NCBI RefSeq assembly: GCF_000423945.1
Contig: NZ_AUIY01000019.1
Span: 1 to 64,000 of the forward strand
Source of the DNA: Butyrivibrio sp. XPD2002
Lineage (GTDB): Bacteria > Bacillota > Clostridia > Lachnospirales > Lachnospiraceae
DNA: 64,000 bases
Direction: 5' to 3'
In this document: piece after piece, positions 23,312 through 32,458 of the stretch
Layout: every line of letters begins with the position of its first letter
Numbering within the stretch: position 1 is the stretch's first letter
Translations under genes and position numbers: made by a program
The notes under the pieces: model-generated
The model's database searches: none
What the model saw: only the letters and a program-made list of their open reading frames with translations
Told to the model about the DNA's origin: nothing

Positions 23312-24532
23312 TTATTTTGCCGTAAGATATTCACTGGGTTTTCCCAGTACTCTGTCAGTAGCTATCGCTGCTGCTCCATAAAGTGTAGGGTCAACACTTA
23401 ATTCGGACATCATAATGTCGACCTGTGAAAACAGCTCAGGAATGGTTCTCTCCTCAACTATTCTTTTTATCTGCGGTAATAAAATATCACCCGCTTTCGA
23501 AATGACATCGCCTATTACTATGATGTCGGGATTATATGCATTTATTAAGGTAACGCAGCCATAGGCTATGTACTGCGCCATTTCCTTCATGATATCGAGT
23601 ATGGCACCATCGCCTTTTCTTGCAGCCTCGAATATCACATCGTAATCATCAATTCTCTTGTGCTTTTTATCAGTAAAAATTGATGGCAAAGCTTCCTTTG
23701 CTCTTGCAAGCATTACCCGTGTAGAGCAGTAAAGCTCAAGGCATCCGTAATTGCCACATTCACATCTGGGTCCGCGATAGTCTATACTAATATGTCCAAC
23801 CTCACTTGCTGCACCCTGTTTTCCAAATAAAAGCTTCTCATTCTCAACTATTCCGGAACCTACACCCTCTCCCATTAGGAAGTATGCAAGTGTATTCATG
23901 GGCTTTTTATGATTACCAAACCACCACTCTGCCATGGCTCCGGCGTTTGCATCCTGTTCTATGAAAAATGGCTTATCGAATTCATTCTCAAATTCCTTAA
24001 GGAAATTTACATCGTGCCACGACATCATTTGTGACACAACAGCTATGTGCCCTTCATTTTTAAGATAAGGCCCCGGAACCGCCATTCCTATTGCCACAAC
24101 GTTCTCGTTTTTATCAAGATACTCACGGATCAGTTTCTTTATATCCTTAAGGACTATTTTCGGATCATCCGTAATATCGAACTCGACTTCGGTCTGTTCG
24201 TAGAACTTACCTGATATATCAAACATACCAACTGTGTACATATATCTTGAAAACTTGACCCCAATCACACAGTTCTTCTCAGAATTAAGCTTAAGTCCGA
24301 TCGCACGCCTGTTTCCGCTCCCCTTGATAATACCTGTCTCTAGCACAATTCCACTCTCAATAAGAGATGCAACTATCTTGGTTATGGATGCCTGGGTGAG
24401 CCCCGTCATCTTCGCAAGCTCTGCCCTGGAACATATTTCATTTTGTAATTCCTTTTGATGAATAATCTTCAATAACTGCGCTCTGTGTGCTTCATTCATA
24501 TCGCTGTTATTGACTATCGGATTGTTATCCAA
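23312..24532 (-). CDS. ROK-family transcriptional repressor (NagC/XylR type)
   Basis: A 406-residue regulator: N-terminal winged helix (about 15-75, SRAELAKMTGLTQASITKIV) and a ROK sugar-sensing domain with ATP-like motif VAIGMAVPGP near 140, the zinc-binding motif CECGNYGCLELYC near 260-272, and GEGVGSGIVEN near 225. It is the first gene of the importer operon and starts just downstream of two palindromic operator-like repeats that overlap the promoter, so negative autoregulation by the imported sugar is likely. Its exact effector is unknown. Confidence 0.87.
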   Translation of the reverse strand: MDNNPIVNNSDMNEAHRAQLLKIIHQKELQNEICSRAELAKMTGLTQASITKIVASLIESGIVLETGIIKGSGNRRAIGLKLNSEKNCVIGVKFSRYMYTVGMFDISGKFYEQTEVEFDITDDPKIVLKDIKKLIREYLDKNENVVAIGMAVPGPYLKNEGHIAVVSQMMSWHDVNFLKEFENEFDKPFFIEQDANAGAMAEWWFGNHKKPMNTLAYFLMGEGVGSGIVENEKLLFGKQGAASEVGHISIDYRGPRCECGNYGCLELYCSTRVMLARAKEALPSIFTDKKHKRIDDYDVIFEAARKGDGAILDIMKEMAQYIAYGCVTLINAYNPDIIVIGDVISKAGDILLPQIKRIVEERTIPELFSQVDIMMSELSVDPTLYGAAAIATDRVLGKPSEYLTAK

Positions 24533-24564
24533 TTAACTAACGCCCCCATTAATTTATTTCCGTT

Positions 24565-24616
24565 GTTAATATATTAACTTTGTTAATATATTATGCACAT
24601 TTATTGCTTAGGTCAA
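24565..24616 (-). promoter_or_regulatory. sigma-A promoter with overlapping ROK operators
   Basis: On the minus strand: -35 TTGACC (24616-24611), 17 bases, -10 TAATAT (24593-24588). The perfect palindrome GTTAATATATTAAC (24565-24578) and a near copy (24582-24595) 17 bp upstream cover the -10 and start site. The remaining part of the 24533-24780 gap is AT-rich with no gene. Confidence 0.7.
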
Positions 24617-24780
24617 CCAAAAATTGCCATTTATTGTATGTTTTGTATACTTGCACTAATTGAATATTAAAATTTTGTGAACTTATTACACAAAGAATTT
24701 TGGTTTTCATTCGTTATGTTAACTAAATTACCGTGCGGATATTAATTCCAGACAGAACAGATATTAAGAATTTAAACTAA

Positions 24781-24828
24781 AAAAAGGAGCTGGAAAAAAT
24801 GATTTCTCATTTTTTCACAGCCCCTTTT
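24781..24828 (-). terminator. terminator of the fructan operon
   Basis: Inner 9-bp stem AAAAAATGA/TCATTTTTT with loop TTTC, outer GCTG/CAGC and AAAGG/CCTTT arms, and a T-run on the minus strand. It lies 23 bases past the fructokinase stop. Confidence 0.8.
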
Positions 24829-24850
24829 CGCATATTCTTTGTTCTTATCA

Positions 24851-25816
24851 TTACTTGTTTGTTAGAAAAGCTGTTATTTCTTCTTGGGTTGGCATTACAG
24901 AAAGTGCACCTTTTCTGGTGGTTATAATAGATGCCGCAGCGTTTGCAAACGACAGGCATTCAAATAATCCGTCTTTTGTCAGATTATCAAGTCCGTTTCT
25001 GTGGATGTAATCTATGGCACAGGCACAGAAGGTATCGCCTGCTCCTGTAGTCTCTATAGTAACAGGATTTCTGTACCCGTCTTTTTTGATCACCATATCT
25101 TTGTAAAGAGCTATACTTCCTTCAGGTCCAAGTGTGGCAAACACGATTGGAATACCAAAGTCTCTCTTCATTTTCCTTGCTCCTGCCTCTATATCCTTAA
25201 GGCCTGTAAAAAGCTCAATCTCATTATCTGAAATTTTCAGGATATCACAGTTTTCAAAGCCATATTTCATAGCATCTATTGCATCGTCTACGTTCTTCCA
25301 TAAAGGTTCTCTGTAATTTGGATCAAAAGATATGACTGCTCCGCTCTCTTTAGCTATTGTAACAGCTCTGACAGTTGCCTCTTTTGCAGGTTCGTCTGTC
25401 ATTGACAGTGTTCCAAGATGAAATACATCTGCATTCCTGATAAGATCAGCATTCTTCTCAACATCCTCTGCTGTCAGCATCATGTCTGCTCCGGGCTTTC
25501 TGTAAAAAGAAAAATCTCTGTCTCCATTTGGAAGCTTGTTTACAAATGCAAGGGTAGTATTTACCTCCTCGTCAAAGACAAGTCCGGTAGAGTCTATACC
25601 CTGCTTTTCAATTCTCTCTTTTAACATTCTCCCAAAAAAGTCGTTTCCAACCTTGCCGATAAAAGCTGTGCTGTTGCCTAAATTCTGAAGCATTGACAGC
25701 ACATTACAGGGTGCTCCGCCTGGATTAGCCTCAAATAAAGGATTTCCCTGGTTGCTGTCTCCGCTTCCTGTAAAATCAATAAGCAACTCCCCCAGCGCAA
25801 CTACATCTTTTTTCAT
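24851..25816 (-). CDS. scrK: fructokinase, PfkB family
   Basis: Phosphorylates fructose released by the two GH32 enzymes. The 321-residue protein shows both PfkB signatures: the N-terminal GGAPCNVLSMLQNLG near 32-47 and the C-terminal TTGAGDTFCACAIDYI near 253-268 with the catalytic Asp in GAGD. It follows GH32 after three bases, so the enzymes are translated together. Other PfkB sugar kinases share these motifs; fructose is inferred from context. Confidence 0.87.
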   Translation of the reverse strand: MKKDVVALGELLIDFTGSGDSNQGNPLFEANPGGAPCNVLSMLQNLGNSTAFIGKVGNDFFGRMLKERIEKQGIDSTGLVFDEEVNTTLAFVNKLPNGDRDFSFYRKPGADMMLTAEDVEKNADLIRNADVFHLGTLSMTDEPAKEATVRAVTIAKESGAVISFDPNYREPLWKNVDDAIDAMKYGFENCDILKISDNEIELFTGLKDIEAGARKMKRDFGIPIVFATLGPEGSIALYKDMVIKKDGYRNPVTIETTGAGDTFCACAIDYIHRNGLDNLTKDGLFECLSFANAAASIITTRKGALSVMPTQEEITAFLTNK

Positions 25817-25819
25817 AAG

Positions 25820-27301
25820 TTATTTCCTCTCAAGCTCATACATAGTAACATCCATAAGAAGTTCTCCAACTGCCTTAAAACTGATACCTTCAGCTCTGAC
25901 ATCTGTAAGGATCACCATGGACATAACCTGCTCTCCATCATTTATGAAAAGCTCCATGCTGTATCTGTCAAGAACGAGCCTTAAAGTGATCTCGCCTTTA
26001 TTGTTGGCTACTCTGCAACGTCTCTGATGAACGATGGCTCTGCGGCTTCCTGAGTGCTTTCTGTCTATCTTGACAATATTGTCAACAGGATCATATTCGA
26101 TAGTAGAATATGCCTTACCATTATCAGCAAAACGAATTTCAAATCTCTTATAGGAGAGGTCATCGCTTGTAGATCTGACTCTTACTGTCATATCTATGCA
26201 TCTGCCCTCTATACTTGACAGAGATGCACTATCTGATATAAGCACATTCTGTCTGCTTATTCTCTTTCCGTAGTAGTTCTCTATCTCTCTTATAGGCTTC
26301 TGAACAAGCTTGTTGTTATGAAGGCTTATCTCTCTGGGGAAGCTCATCTGGCCAAACCATGGGAAGTCATCGCGCCTGATTCCGCATGTATCCCAGTTCT
26401 GCATCCAGCCTATCATCACTCTTCTGCCGTCTGCTGTAAGAACTGTCTGAGGAGCATAAAAATCGATACCGTAATCTATGGCCTGGCAGTTTTCCTCATT
26501 GAAGTTACCTTCAGAATCAAGGCTTCCGATTACACAAAGTGTACCATTTCCGTTGTGGAACTCAAGCTCCTCCGGAAGCATATCCTGAGGACTTGTGAGA
26601 AGAAGCTGCTTACCATCAAGAGGGAAATAGTCAGGACACTCCCACATTACGCCGAATCTGTGGTTATTTTTAATAACCAGCTTATCATAGGTCCAGTGGA
26701 TGCCGTCTTCACTTACATATTGAAGGATCTGGCCGTCCTTATCCACAGTTTTATTACCTACAACCATGTAATACTTGCCGTTTTCCTTCCAGACCTTGGG
26801 ATCTCTGAAATCATATTTGCCTGCGCCTTCAGGAAGTGTATCCGCGTCAATTACAGGATTACCTGCATATTTTTCATAGTCAACACCATCACCTATAGCA
26901 ACGCACTGTGTCTGATACTCGTGGGTTTCTCCGTTTTCATCCTCTTCTTTTCTTACGCCGGTATAGACAAGGAGCTGCTTGCCGTCTTCCATCTCAATGG
27001 CACTTCCTGAAAAGCATCCAAACCCATCATATTTTCCATCGGGCGCCATTGCACAGGGAAGGTATTTCCAGCTGATAAGATCAGTACTTTCTGCATGTCC
27101 CCAGTGCATAGGTCCCCATACTGTCTCATAGGGATAATACTGGTAAAACATATGATATTTTCCCTTATAGATGCTAAAGCCGTTAGGGTCATTCATCCAA
27201 CCGCATCTGGGCGTTAAATGAAAGAGAGGACGCTGCTCCTCAGGTATCTTGGCTTCCTTTTTTACTTCATATTCTCTTGCTTTATTTAACTTATCACTCA
27301 T
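25820..27301 (-). CDS. GH32 beta-fructofuranosidase / sucrose hydrolase, cytoplasmic
   Basis: Cleaves beta-fructosyl bonds in sucrose, sucrose-phosphate or short fructans. It has no signal peptide. GH32 residues: nucleophile Asp in GWMNDPNG (near 38), FRDPKVW transition-state Asp, and the acid/base Glu in WECPDYFP; also HWGHAxSxDLxxW typical of the fold. A C-terminal beta-sandwich follows. The ATG at 27313 lies inside the preceding gene's last codons; MSDKLNK at 27301, seven bases after GAGG, is the likely start. The neighbours are a surface GH32-like lipoprotein and a fructokinase. Confidence 0.9.
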   Translation of the reverse strand: MSDKLNKAREYEVKKEAKIPEEQRPLFHLTPRCGWMNDPNGFSIYKGKYHMFYQYYPYETVWGPMHWGHAESTDLISWKYLPCAMAPDGKYDGFGCFSGSAIEMEDGKQLLVYTGVRKEEDENGETHEYQTQCVAIGDGVDYEKYAGNPVIDADTLPEGAGKYDFRDPKVWKENGKYYMVVGNKTVDKDGQILQYVSEDGIHWTYDKLVIKNNHRFGVMWECPDYFPLDGKQLLLTSPQDMLPEELEFHNGNGTLCVIGSLDSEGNFNEENCQAIDYGIDFYAPQTVLTADGRRVMIGWMQNWDTCGIRRDDFPWFGQMSFPREISLHNNKLVQKPIREIENYYGKRISRQNVLISDSASLSSIEGRCIDMTVRVRSTSDDLSYKRFEIRFADNGKAYSTIEYDPVDNIVKIDRKHSGSRRAIVHQRRCRVANNKGEITLRLVLDRYSMELFINDGEQVMSMVILTDVRAEGISFKAVGELLMDVTMYELERK

Positions 27302-27309
27302 AATATTCC

Positions 27310-28674
27310 TCATTTACCATAAATCTTTATATCACTTGCGTCTGCATTTTCCATATTCAGCTTCCAGGTAGCTCCAACTGCTGAATAAATGCGGTTTGAC
27401 AGTGCCTTTTGCCCGTCTACATAGATAACCACTATGTCTTTTTCAACTACAACATCAACCTGATATTGTCTGCCTTCCTCCAGCTTCATAGTCTGATAGT
27501 TGGGAAAAGCATTGTATGAAATGTTGTCCTCTTTATTATTTACAGAGATCTTGTACTCTTCTCCCTTTTCAGTATTGGAAAATACGAGATCGCATATTCC
27601 ATCTGCCTGCATCGTAAGCTTATAGCTTAAATGACAGGTATCGGGTACATCTCCCAAATCAAGTGAACTATCTGCAGCTGCCTCAGATAGTATCTCCTTA
27701 TTAAAATACTCATTATATTTCTCAGGCATGCACACCCCCAGTGTGCCATCCTGCAATTGTCTAAGCTCATATACCAGTACGCTTCCTGCCCATGTGTACA
27801 TGAGGCCATCGCTTTCCCTCTTTTTGCGATCAAGAAAGCCGATCAAATATCTTTTGCCTTCGTACTCACATGTTTTTGCAGCATAGAAGCCATTGCCGTC
27901 AAATGTGTCAATCTCCGGTTTCTCCCAGGGTCCGAAAAAATCAGACGCTGTTCTGTAGTAAACTACATTGTTCCAGCTAAAGACGAGATAGTACTTATCT
28001 CCAAGCTTGAACACATCCGGACATTCCATAAAATAAAGTTCTTTGCTTGTATAAAAATCACCCTTAAAAGTCCAATTCTCTAAATCCTGCGATTCATAAT
28101 ATATGATCGCACTTTCATCTTCTGCTTCTTTTCTGGCGCCAACCAGCATGATATAGCCGTCATCCATCTTAATAACCTGAGGATCACGGAAATCATTGGT
28201 ACTGTAGCCATTAGGAGCATGAATTATTTCATCATAATTCTTCTCATATTTTTTGTTGTCTTTACTTGTTGCGTGCATTAAGCACTCTTTATCAAGTCCG
28301 TAGGTGTCATAATAGTCATTATGACCTGTGTAAAAACAGTGATATTTCCCACTGTCATCCCTGATAAAGGAGCCCGTTCCTATAGCAAGATCCTGAACTT
28401 CAGAATCCTCTGCGAATTTCAGAACCTCTCCCTTATCTTCATATGTAGTAAAATCCTTGGTAAAAAACTGATGAAGCGGGTGATAACCTACGCCATTGTG
28501 ATCAGTTTCATATAAATAATTCAGATATACGCCTTTATCAGTTGAAAGAGCCATTACATCCCCAACGTAGCTGTCCTCTGCTCTTGGGAAAAGGCATTGC
28601 TCGCCCTTTTTATCAGCGCATCCGGTTAATAAACATAACATAATACCAAATAAAGCTATTGTTCTTTTTTTCAT
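27310..28674 (-). CDS. GH32-like surface lipoprotein, probable fructan hydrolase
   Basis: A 454-residue protein with a lipoprotein signal peptide (LLTGCADKK, Cys19) that would be anchored outside the cell. The body is a five-bladed propeller of the GH32/GH43 clan: nucleophile region SYVGDVMALS rather than the usual NDPNG, stabiliser TNDFRDPQVIK near 168, and acid/base FMECPDVFKLG near 215. The C-terminal part is a jelly-roll-like domain. It probably trims fructan at the surface so that products can enter the Lpl-type importer. The altered first motif makes activity less certain than for the next gene. Confidence 0.78.
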   Translation of the reverse strand: MKKRTIALFGIMLCLLTGCADKKGEQCLFPRAEDSYVGDVMALSTDKGVYLNYLYETDHNGVGYHPLHQFFTKDFTTYEDKGEVLKFAEDSEVQDLAIGTGSFIRDDSGKYHCFYTGHNDYYDTYGLDKECLMHATSKDNKKYEKNYDEIIHAPNGYSTNDFRDPQVIKMDDGYIMLVGARKEAEDESAIIYYESQDLENWTFKGDFYTSKELYFMECPDVFKLGDKYYLVFSWNNVVYYRTASDFFGPWEKPEIDTFDGNGFYAAKTCEYEGKRYLIGFLDRKKRESDGLMYTWAGSVLVYELRQLQDGTLGVCMPEKYNEYFNKEILSEAAADSSLDLGDVPDTCHLSYKLTMQADGICDLVFSNTEKGEEYKISVNNKEDNISYNAFPNYQTMKLEEGRQYQVDVVVEKDIVVIYVDGQKALSNRIYSAVGATWKLNMENADASDIKIYGK

Positions 28675-28685
28675 CTCTTATAAAA

Positions 28686-28709
28686 GAGGGAGGAGATAAC
28701 TCCTCCCTC
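28686..28709 (-). other. intercistronic hairpin after the binding-protein gene
   Basis: Perfect 10-bp stem GAGGGAGGAG/CTCCTCCCTC with loop ATAA, followed on the minus strand by TTTTAT. It lies between the solute-binding gene and the GH32 lipoprotein and probably cuts or stops part of the transcript, favouring the binding protein. Confidence 0.6.
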
Positions 28710-28754
28710 ACCTTTCGCTTATCAAGCTAATCCCATAAGATGTAACAATGTGTA

Positions 28755-30410
28755 TTACTTGTAGAACTCATCAAGGTACTTCTGATAGATTGCAAGGTAA
28801 TCCTCAAGACCATAAGCATTAACCTGCTTGATATACTCATCCCAATCTGCATCTGTAAGGCCGTTCATAACGAAGTTACTTCTGCTGGAGTTGATGAAGC
28901 TGATAAGATCAGTCTGGATTGTTGTAAGCTTCTCTGTGTCATCAGCTGTCATGAATACGTTAGGATATACATACTCGCCGTGCATATCATCTGTGTAGTA
29001 TTCCTTGATCCAGTCAAGACGATACTGAGCATCATCAGGGCATGTTACATATACACCATAGTACTCATCAAGGATTGCAAGAGGTCCGCCAACTGCCTCA
29101 GCCTCACGAACTTCTACAGGTGAAGCATCGCCAAGAGGCGCGTGCTTGAGCATCTTCTCACCCTTATCGTTTTCGCCAAGCTCGAAGATATCGAACTCAT
29201 CATCTTCACCATAGGTTCCCCAGTTGTTCTGAGGTGACTGGAAGGGATCATACATACGATCAAGCCATGCACATACAAATGCAGGGTTGTCGCACTTAGC
29301 TGTAACTACGCATCTGCCGCGGTCAAAACCTGATGTGAATGAACCGTTCATAGGTGTTACGTTCTTGGTATCAGCCTGAAGAGCTGCAAGAGGCTCATAG
29401 TCCTCAAGGTTGTCGATGTTAGCAACGTCCCATGTGAAGCATACGCCATATCTGTGAGATTTTCCCTTAGCAACGTATGTTGACCAATCCTGTGTGAAGC
29501 ACTCGGGATCGATAAGTCCCTCATCATAGAGCTTATGAAGCCACTGCATACCTGACTTGAAGCCGTCCTGAGTAGCTGTGCAGATAACCTTCTTGTCATC
29601 TGTTACAGCGATGTGCTGTCCTATATCGTTATCACCATAACCTTCACCAAAACCGTTGATAAGAAGGCTGGGATCCTGATCGTTCATGATGCATGACATA
29701 GGGATGATATCACCCTCGATGCCAAACTCTGCCTGAAGCTCTGAAGCGTGATCCTTGAATGCTTTAAGTACTTCTTCGAACTCGTCTACTGTTGTAGGCT
29801 TCTCAAGTCCAAGGAAATCAAGCCACTTCTTGTTGATGTAAGTAAAGTTGTTACCTACAGTCTGGATAGCTGTCTTGTTGGAACCAAGCTGCTCGATCCA
29901 GGGAAGAGCCCAGATATGGCCCTCTGAATCCTCACACATTGTGCGATATTCAGGATACTTATCGAATACAGCCTTAAGATTAGGCATGTTTTTGTCAATA
30001 TATTCTTCAACAGGAAGAATAACGCCCTGGTCTGCATATCTGATAAGATCAGAGTTACTGAATCCTGCATTGAATATGAAATCTGTAAGCATGTCCTTGT
30101 TAGCCATTGTCAGCTGAATCTTGTCTCCCCACTGATCGTTTGAAATAGCTGTCCAATCTACATGTACATTGGTCTCCTCTTCAAGTCTCTTGAAGATTGT
30201 TCTGTTGTTAGGCTCAGCCTCTGTTCCTGAAGGATAGCTGATTGTACCTGTGATAGTAACCTTCTCTTCAAGAGGGAAAGTGATGTTCTCAGCATCTACC
30301 TTAGCTGCACCACTGCCAGTTGAAGTCCCCTTGCCACAACCTGTGAGCGCACTTGCTGACATAGCAATGACAAGCGCTGTAGACAGTAACTTTGTTGTTT
30401 TCTTTTTCAT
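28755..30410 (-). CDS. extracellular oligosaccharide-binding lipoprotein, LplA-like
   Basis: A 551-residue binding protein of the large LplA/YtcQ group. Signal peptide with lipobox ALTGCGKG (Cys25); the mature part starts after a short Gly/Ser/Thr linker. It contains VDWTAISNDQWGDKIQLTMAN, and a WLDRMYDPF motif seen in this group. With the two permeases upstream it captures an oligosaccharide, most likely a short fructan given the GH32 neighbours. It is 44 bases after the permease genes in the same operon. Confidence 0.87.
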   Translation of the reverse strand: MKKKTTKLLSTALVIAMSASALTGCGKGTSTGSGAAKVDAENITFPLEEKVTITGTISYPSGTEAEPNNRTIFKRLEEETNVHVDWTAISNDQWGDKIQLTMANKDMLTDFIFNAGFSNSDLIRYADQGVILPVEEYIDKNMPNLKAVFDKYPEYRTMCEDSEGHIWALPWIEQLGSNKTAIQTVGNNFTYINKKWLDFLGLEKPTTVDEFEEVLKAFKDHASELQAEFGIEGDIIPMSCIMNDQDPSLLINGFGEGYGDNDIGQHIAVTDDKKVICTATQDGFKSGMQWLHKLYDEGLIDPECFTQDWSTYVAKGKSHRYGVCFTWDVANIDNLEDYEPLAALQADTKNVTPMNGSFTSGFDRGRCVVTAKCDNPAFVCAWLDRMYDPFQSPQNNWGTYGEDDEFDIFELGENDKGEKMLKHAPLGDASPVEVREAEAVGGPLAILDEYYGVYVTCPDDAQYRLDWIKEYYTDDMHGEYVYPNVFMTADDTEKLTTIQTDLISFINSSRSNFVMNGLTDADWDEYIKQVNAYGLEDYLAIYQKYLDEFYK

Positions 30411-30465
30411 TGTCCTCTCCTTTTCATTAGAAACTATTCAAACCTGTATAACAGGTGAGTTAACG

Positions 30466-31377
30466 TTAGCCTTTAACGGAACCAACCATAATTCCCGAAT
30501 CAAAATACTTCTGGAAGAACGGATACATAACTATCAAAGGCAAGCTTGAAATGATGATAGTTGCATATTTCAAAAGCTCTGCAAGCTGTGCTCTTTGTGC
30601 AGTACTCTGCATATCTGCGATCATACCCGGATCAGGCTCATTCTGAATAAGGATTGCTCTAAGAACGAGCTGCAAAGGCTGCTTACTTGCTGAATTCAGA
30701 TAGATCATTGCATCGAAATAGCTGTTCCACATTCCTACGAACTGCCAGAGGATAAGCACTGCGATAAGTGGTGTACATACAGGAAGCAGTATTCTAAAGA
30801 AGAATGTAAGCTCATTAGCACCATCCACATCAGCTGCCTCTCTAAGCTCGCCGGGAACGCCCTTATAATAGGTTCTTGCTATGATCATGTTCCAAACACT
30901 AAATGATCCCGGAAGAATTACAGCCCACATGCTGTCTAAAAGTCCCATATTACTTATAAGTAAGTATGTAGGGATAAGTCCGCCTCCGAAGAACATTGTT
31001 ATGATGAAAATCGTGTTGAAGATTGATTTTCCCTTAAAATCATCTCTTGACATAGGATAAGCACACAAAAGAGTTATAAATACTGAAATTACTGCAAACA
31101 GTACGGAATAAAGAATCGCATTGAAAAATCCCGTCCATATCTGTGAGTTGGTCATAACTCTCTCATAAGCTGTCAGTGTCCACTTACTGAAATCAAAAAC
31201 AATACCTTTATTCTGAAGTGTTATCGGATCCATAAATGAAGCAACGATGATATAAACCACAGGTCCGATTATAGCCAGCACGAAAGCTGCAAGAATGATA
31301 TATCCCACAAGAAGGAATATTTTATCTCCAAGAGAAGCTCTTGCGAACTCGCTCTTTTTATTTAGTGTCTTAATCAT
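30466..31377 (-). CDS. carbohydrate ABC importer permease, LplC/YtcP-like
   Basis: A 303-residue inner membrane protein with six hydrophobic helices. The EAA loop that binds the ATPase reads ELREAADVDGANELTFFFRIL near residue 180-200. The frame is open from 31422, but AAGGGGA precedes the ATG at 31377 (MIKTLNKK), so this start is used; it lies 13 bases after the partner permease stop. Gene order LplB, LplC, binding protein is standard. No ATPase gene is present in the cluster. Confidence 0.88.
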   Translation of the reverse strand: MIKTLNKKSEFARASLGDKIFLLVGYIILAAFVLAIIGPVVYIIVASFMDPITLQNKGIVFDFSKWTLTAYERVMTNSQIWTGFFNAILYSVLFAVISVFITLLCAYPMSRDDFKGKSIFNTIFIITMFFGGGLIPTYLLISNMGLLDSMWAVILPGSFSVWNMIIARTYYKGVPGELREAADVDGANELTFFFRILLPVCTPLIAVLILWQFVGMWNSYFDAMIYLNSASKQPLQLVLRAILIQNEPDPGMIADMQSTAQRAQLAELLKYATIIISSLPLIVMYPFFQKYFDSGIMVGSVKG

Positions 31378-31390
31378 TTTCTTTTTCCCC

Positions 31391-32311
31391 TTATAATCCC
31401 TGTCCATCGTTAAGCTTCTCAACTATCTTGTTAACCGCAATGAGAAGTATTACGTTTACAATTGTATTAAAAAGTCCTACTGCTGTTGAATAACTGTAGT
31501 CACCATTCAAAAGACCCTTCTTGTATACATAAGTAGCTATGATCTCGGATGATGCAAGGTTCATGTCAGACTGAAGTGCATAAGCTTTTTCAAAACCGAT
31601 ACTCATGATGTTACCTGCCTGAAGAATGAACTGGATAACTACCATATCCTTGATGGCCGGCCACTCAACTGCCTTGATCTGTTGCCAGATGTTAGCTCCA
31701 TCAATCTGTGCTGCTTCCTTAAGCTCCTTACTTGCATTGGAAAGAGCTGCTGTGTACATAATTGATGCCCAACCGGCTCCCTGCCAGATTCCGCTGACGA
31801 TGTAGATCGGTCTGAACGCTTCCGGAATTGTAAGGAAGTTGATGTTCGTTCCAAGCATCATGTTAAGCGGTCCTGTAACTGAAAGAAGGATTCTGACCAT
31901 ACCGCAAAGTACGATGACTGAAATGAAGTTCGGCATGTACAGTACAAGCTGTATCTTCTGCTTGATCTTGCTGCTCGCTACTCTGTTAAGAAGGAGTGCT
32001 AAGATAATCGGCATCGGGAAACCCCAGAGAAGACCAAATACACTAAGCTTCAATGTATTTATGAGATACTGCATAAAGTCCGGTGACGATAAAAACTGTT
32101 GGAAATATTTAAGACCTACCCATTCGCTTCCAAGTATTCCTTTAAACGGGTTGTACTTTTGGAATGCGATCAGAATTCCTCCCATAGGAAGATACCTGAA
32201 GACGATTGTAAGAAGTAGTGCCGGTCCTAAGAAGAACACGTAAAGCTGCCAATGCTGCTTTATATATACAATCGTGTTATGAAAATTGTTCCCTTTTACA
32301 TTTGTGTTCAT
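31391..32311 (-). CDS. carbohydrate ABC importer permease, LplB-like
   Basis: A 306-residue membrane protein with six hydrophobic helices and an EAA loop SKELKEAAQIDGANIWQQIKAV near residue 190. The frame opens at 32497, but that stretch crosses the promoter; GGAGGGG lies just before the ATG at 32311 (MNTNVKGNN), which is the true start. First gene of the fructan operon, controlled by the promoter at 32364-32392 and the operator at 32332-32343. The first codons themselves repeat the TTTACATTTG operator-like word. Confidence 0.88.
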   Translation of the reverse strand: MNTNVKGNNFHNTIVYIKQHWQLYVFFLGPALLLTIVFRYLPMGGILIAFQKYNPFKGILGSEWVGLKYFQQFLSSPDFMQYLINTLKLSVFGLLWGFPMPIILALLLNRVASSKIKQKIQLVLYMPNFISVIVLCGMVRILLSVTGPLNMMLGTNINFLTIPEAFRPIYIVSGIWQGAGWASIMYTAALSNASKELKEAAQIDGANIWQQIKAVEWPAIKDMVVIQFILQAGNIMSIGFEKAYALQSDMNLASSEIIATYVYKKGLLNGDYSYSTAVGLFNTIVNVILLIAVNKIVEKLNDGQGL

Positions 32312-32331
32312 AAACACCCCTCCGCGATGTT

Positions 32332-32343
32332 TTACATTTGTAA
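32332..32343. promoter_or_regulatory. candidate LacI-type operator
   Basis: TTACA-TT-TGTAA is palindromic and lies just after the -10 of the minus-strand promoter. Related TTTACATTTG or TTACATTT words occur at about 32293, 32401, 32423 and 32445, spread over both promoters. Confidence 0.55.
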
Positions 32344-32363
32344 CATTGTTCTTGCGTATGTAA

Positions 32364-32392
32364 AATATATCACGCACCAATAGAGGTGTCAA
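32364..32392 (-). promoter_or_regulatory. promoter of the fructan operon
   Basis: On the minus strand: TTGACA (32392-32387), 17 bases, TATATT (32369-32364). It drives the permease gene starting at 32311. Confidence 0.8.
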
Positions 32393-32429
32393 TAGTTTAG
32401 TTTTACATTTGCACAATATATATTTACGT

Positions 32430-32458
32430 TTGACACTTTTGATGTTACATTTTATAAT
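32430..32458 (+). promoter_or_regulatory. consensus promoter of the lacI-type gene
   Basis: TTGACA (32430-32435), 17 bases, TATAAT (32453-32458), a perfect sigma-A consensus. An operator-like TTACATTT lies in its spacer, which suggests autoregulation. Confidence 0.82.

Noticed and set aside
26318-27010. 230-residue plus-strand frame inside the GH32 gene
   Set aside because: It lies antisense to a clear GH32 enzyme and has no domain, start site or coding signs of its own.
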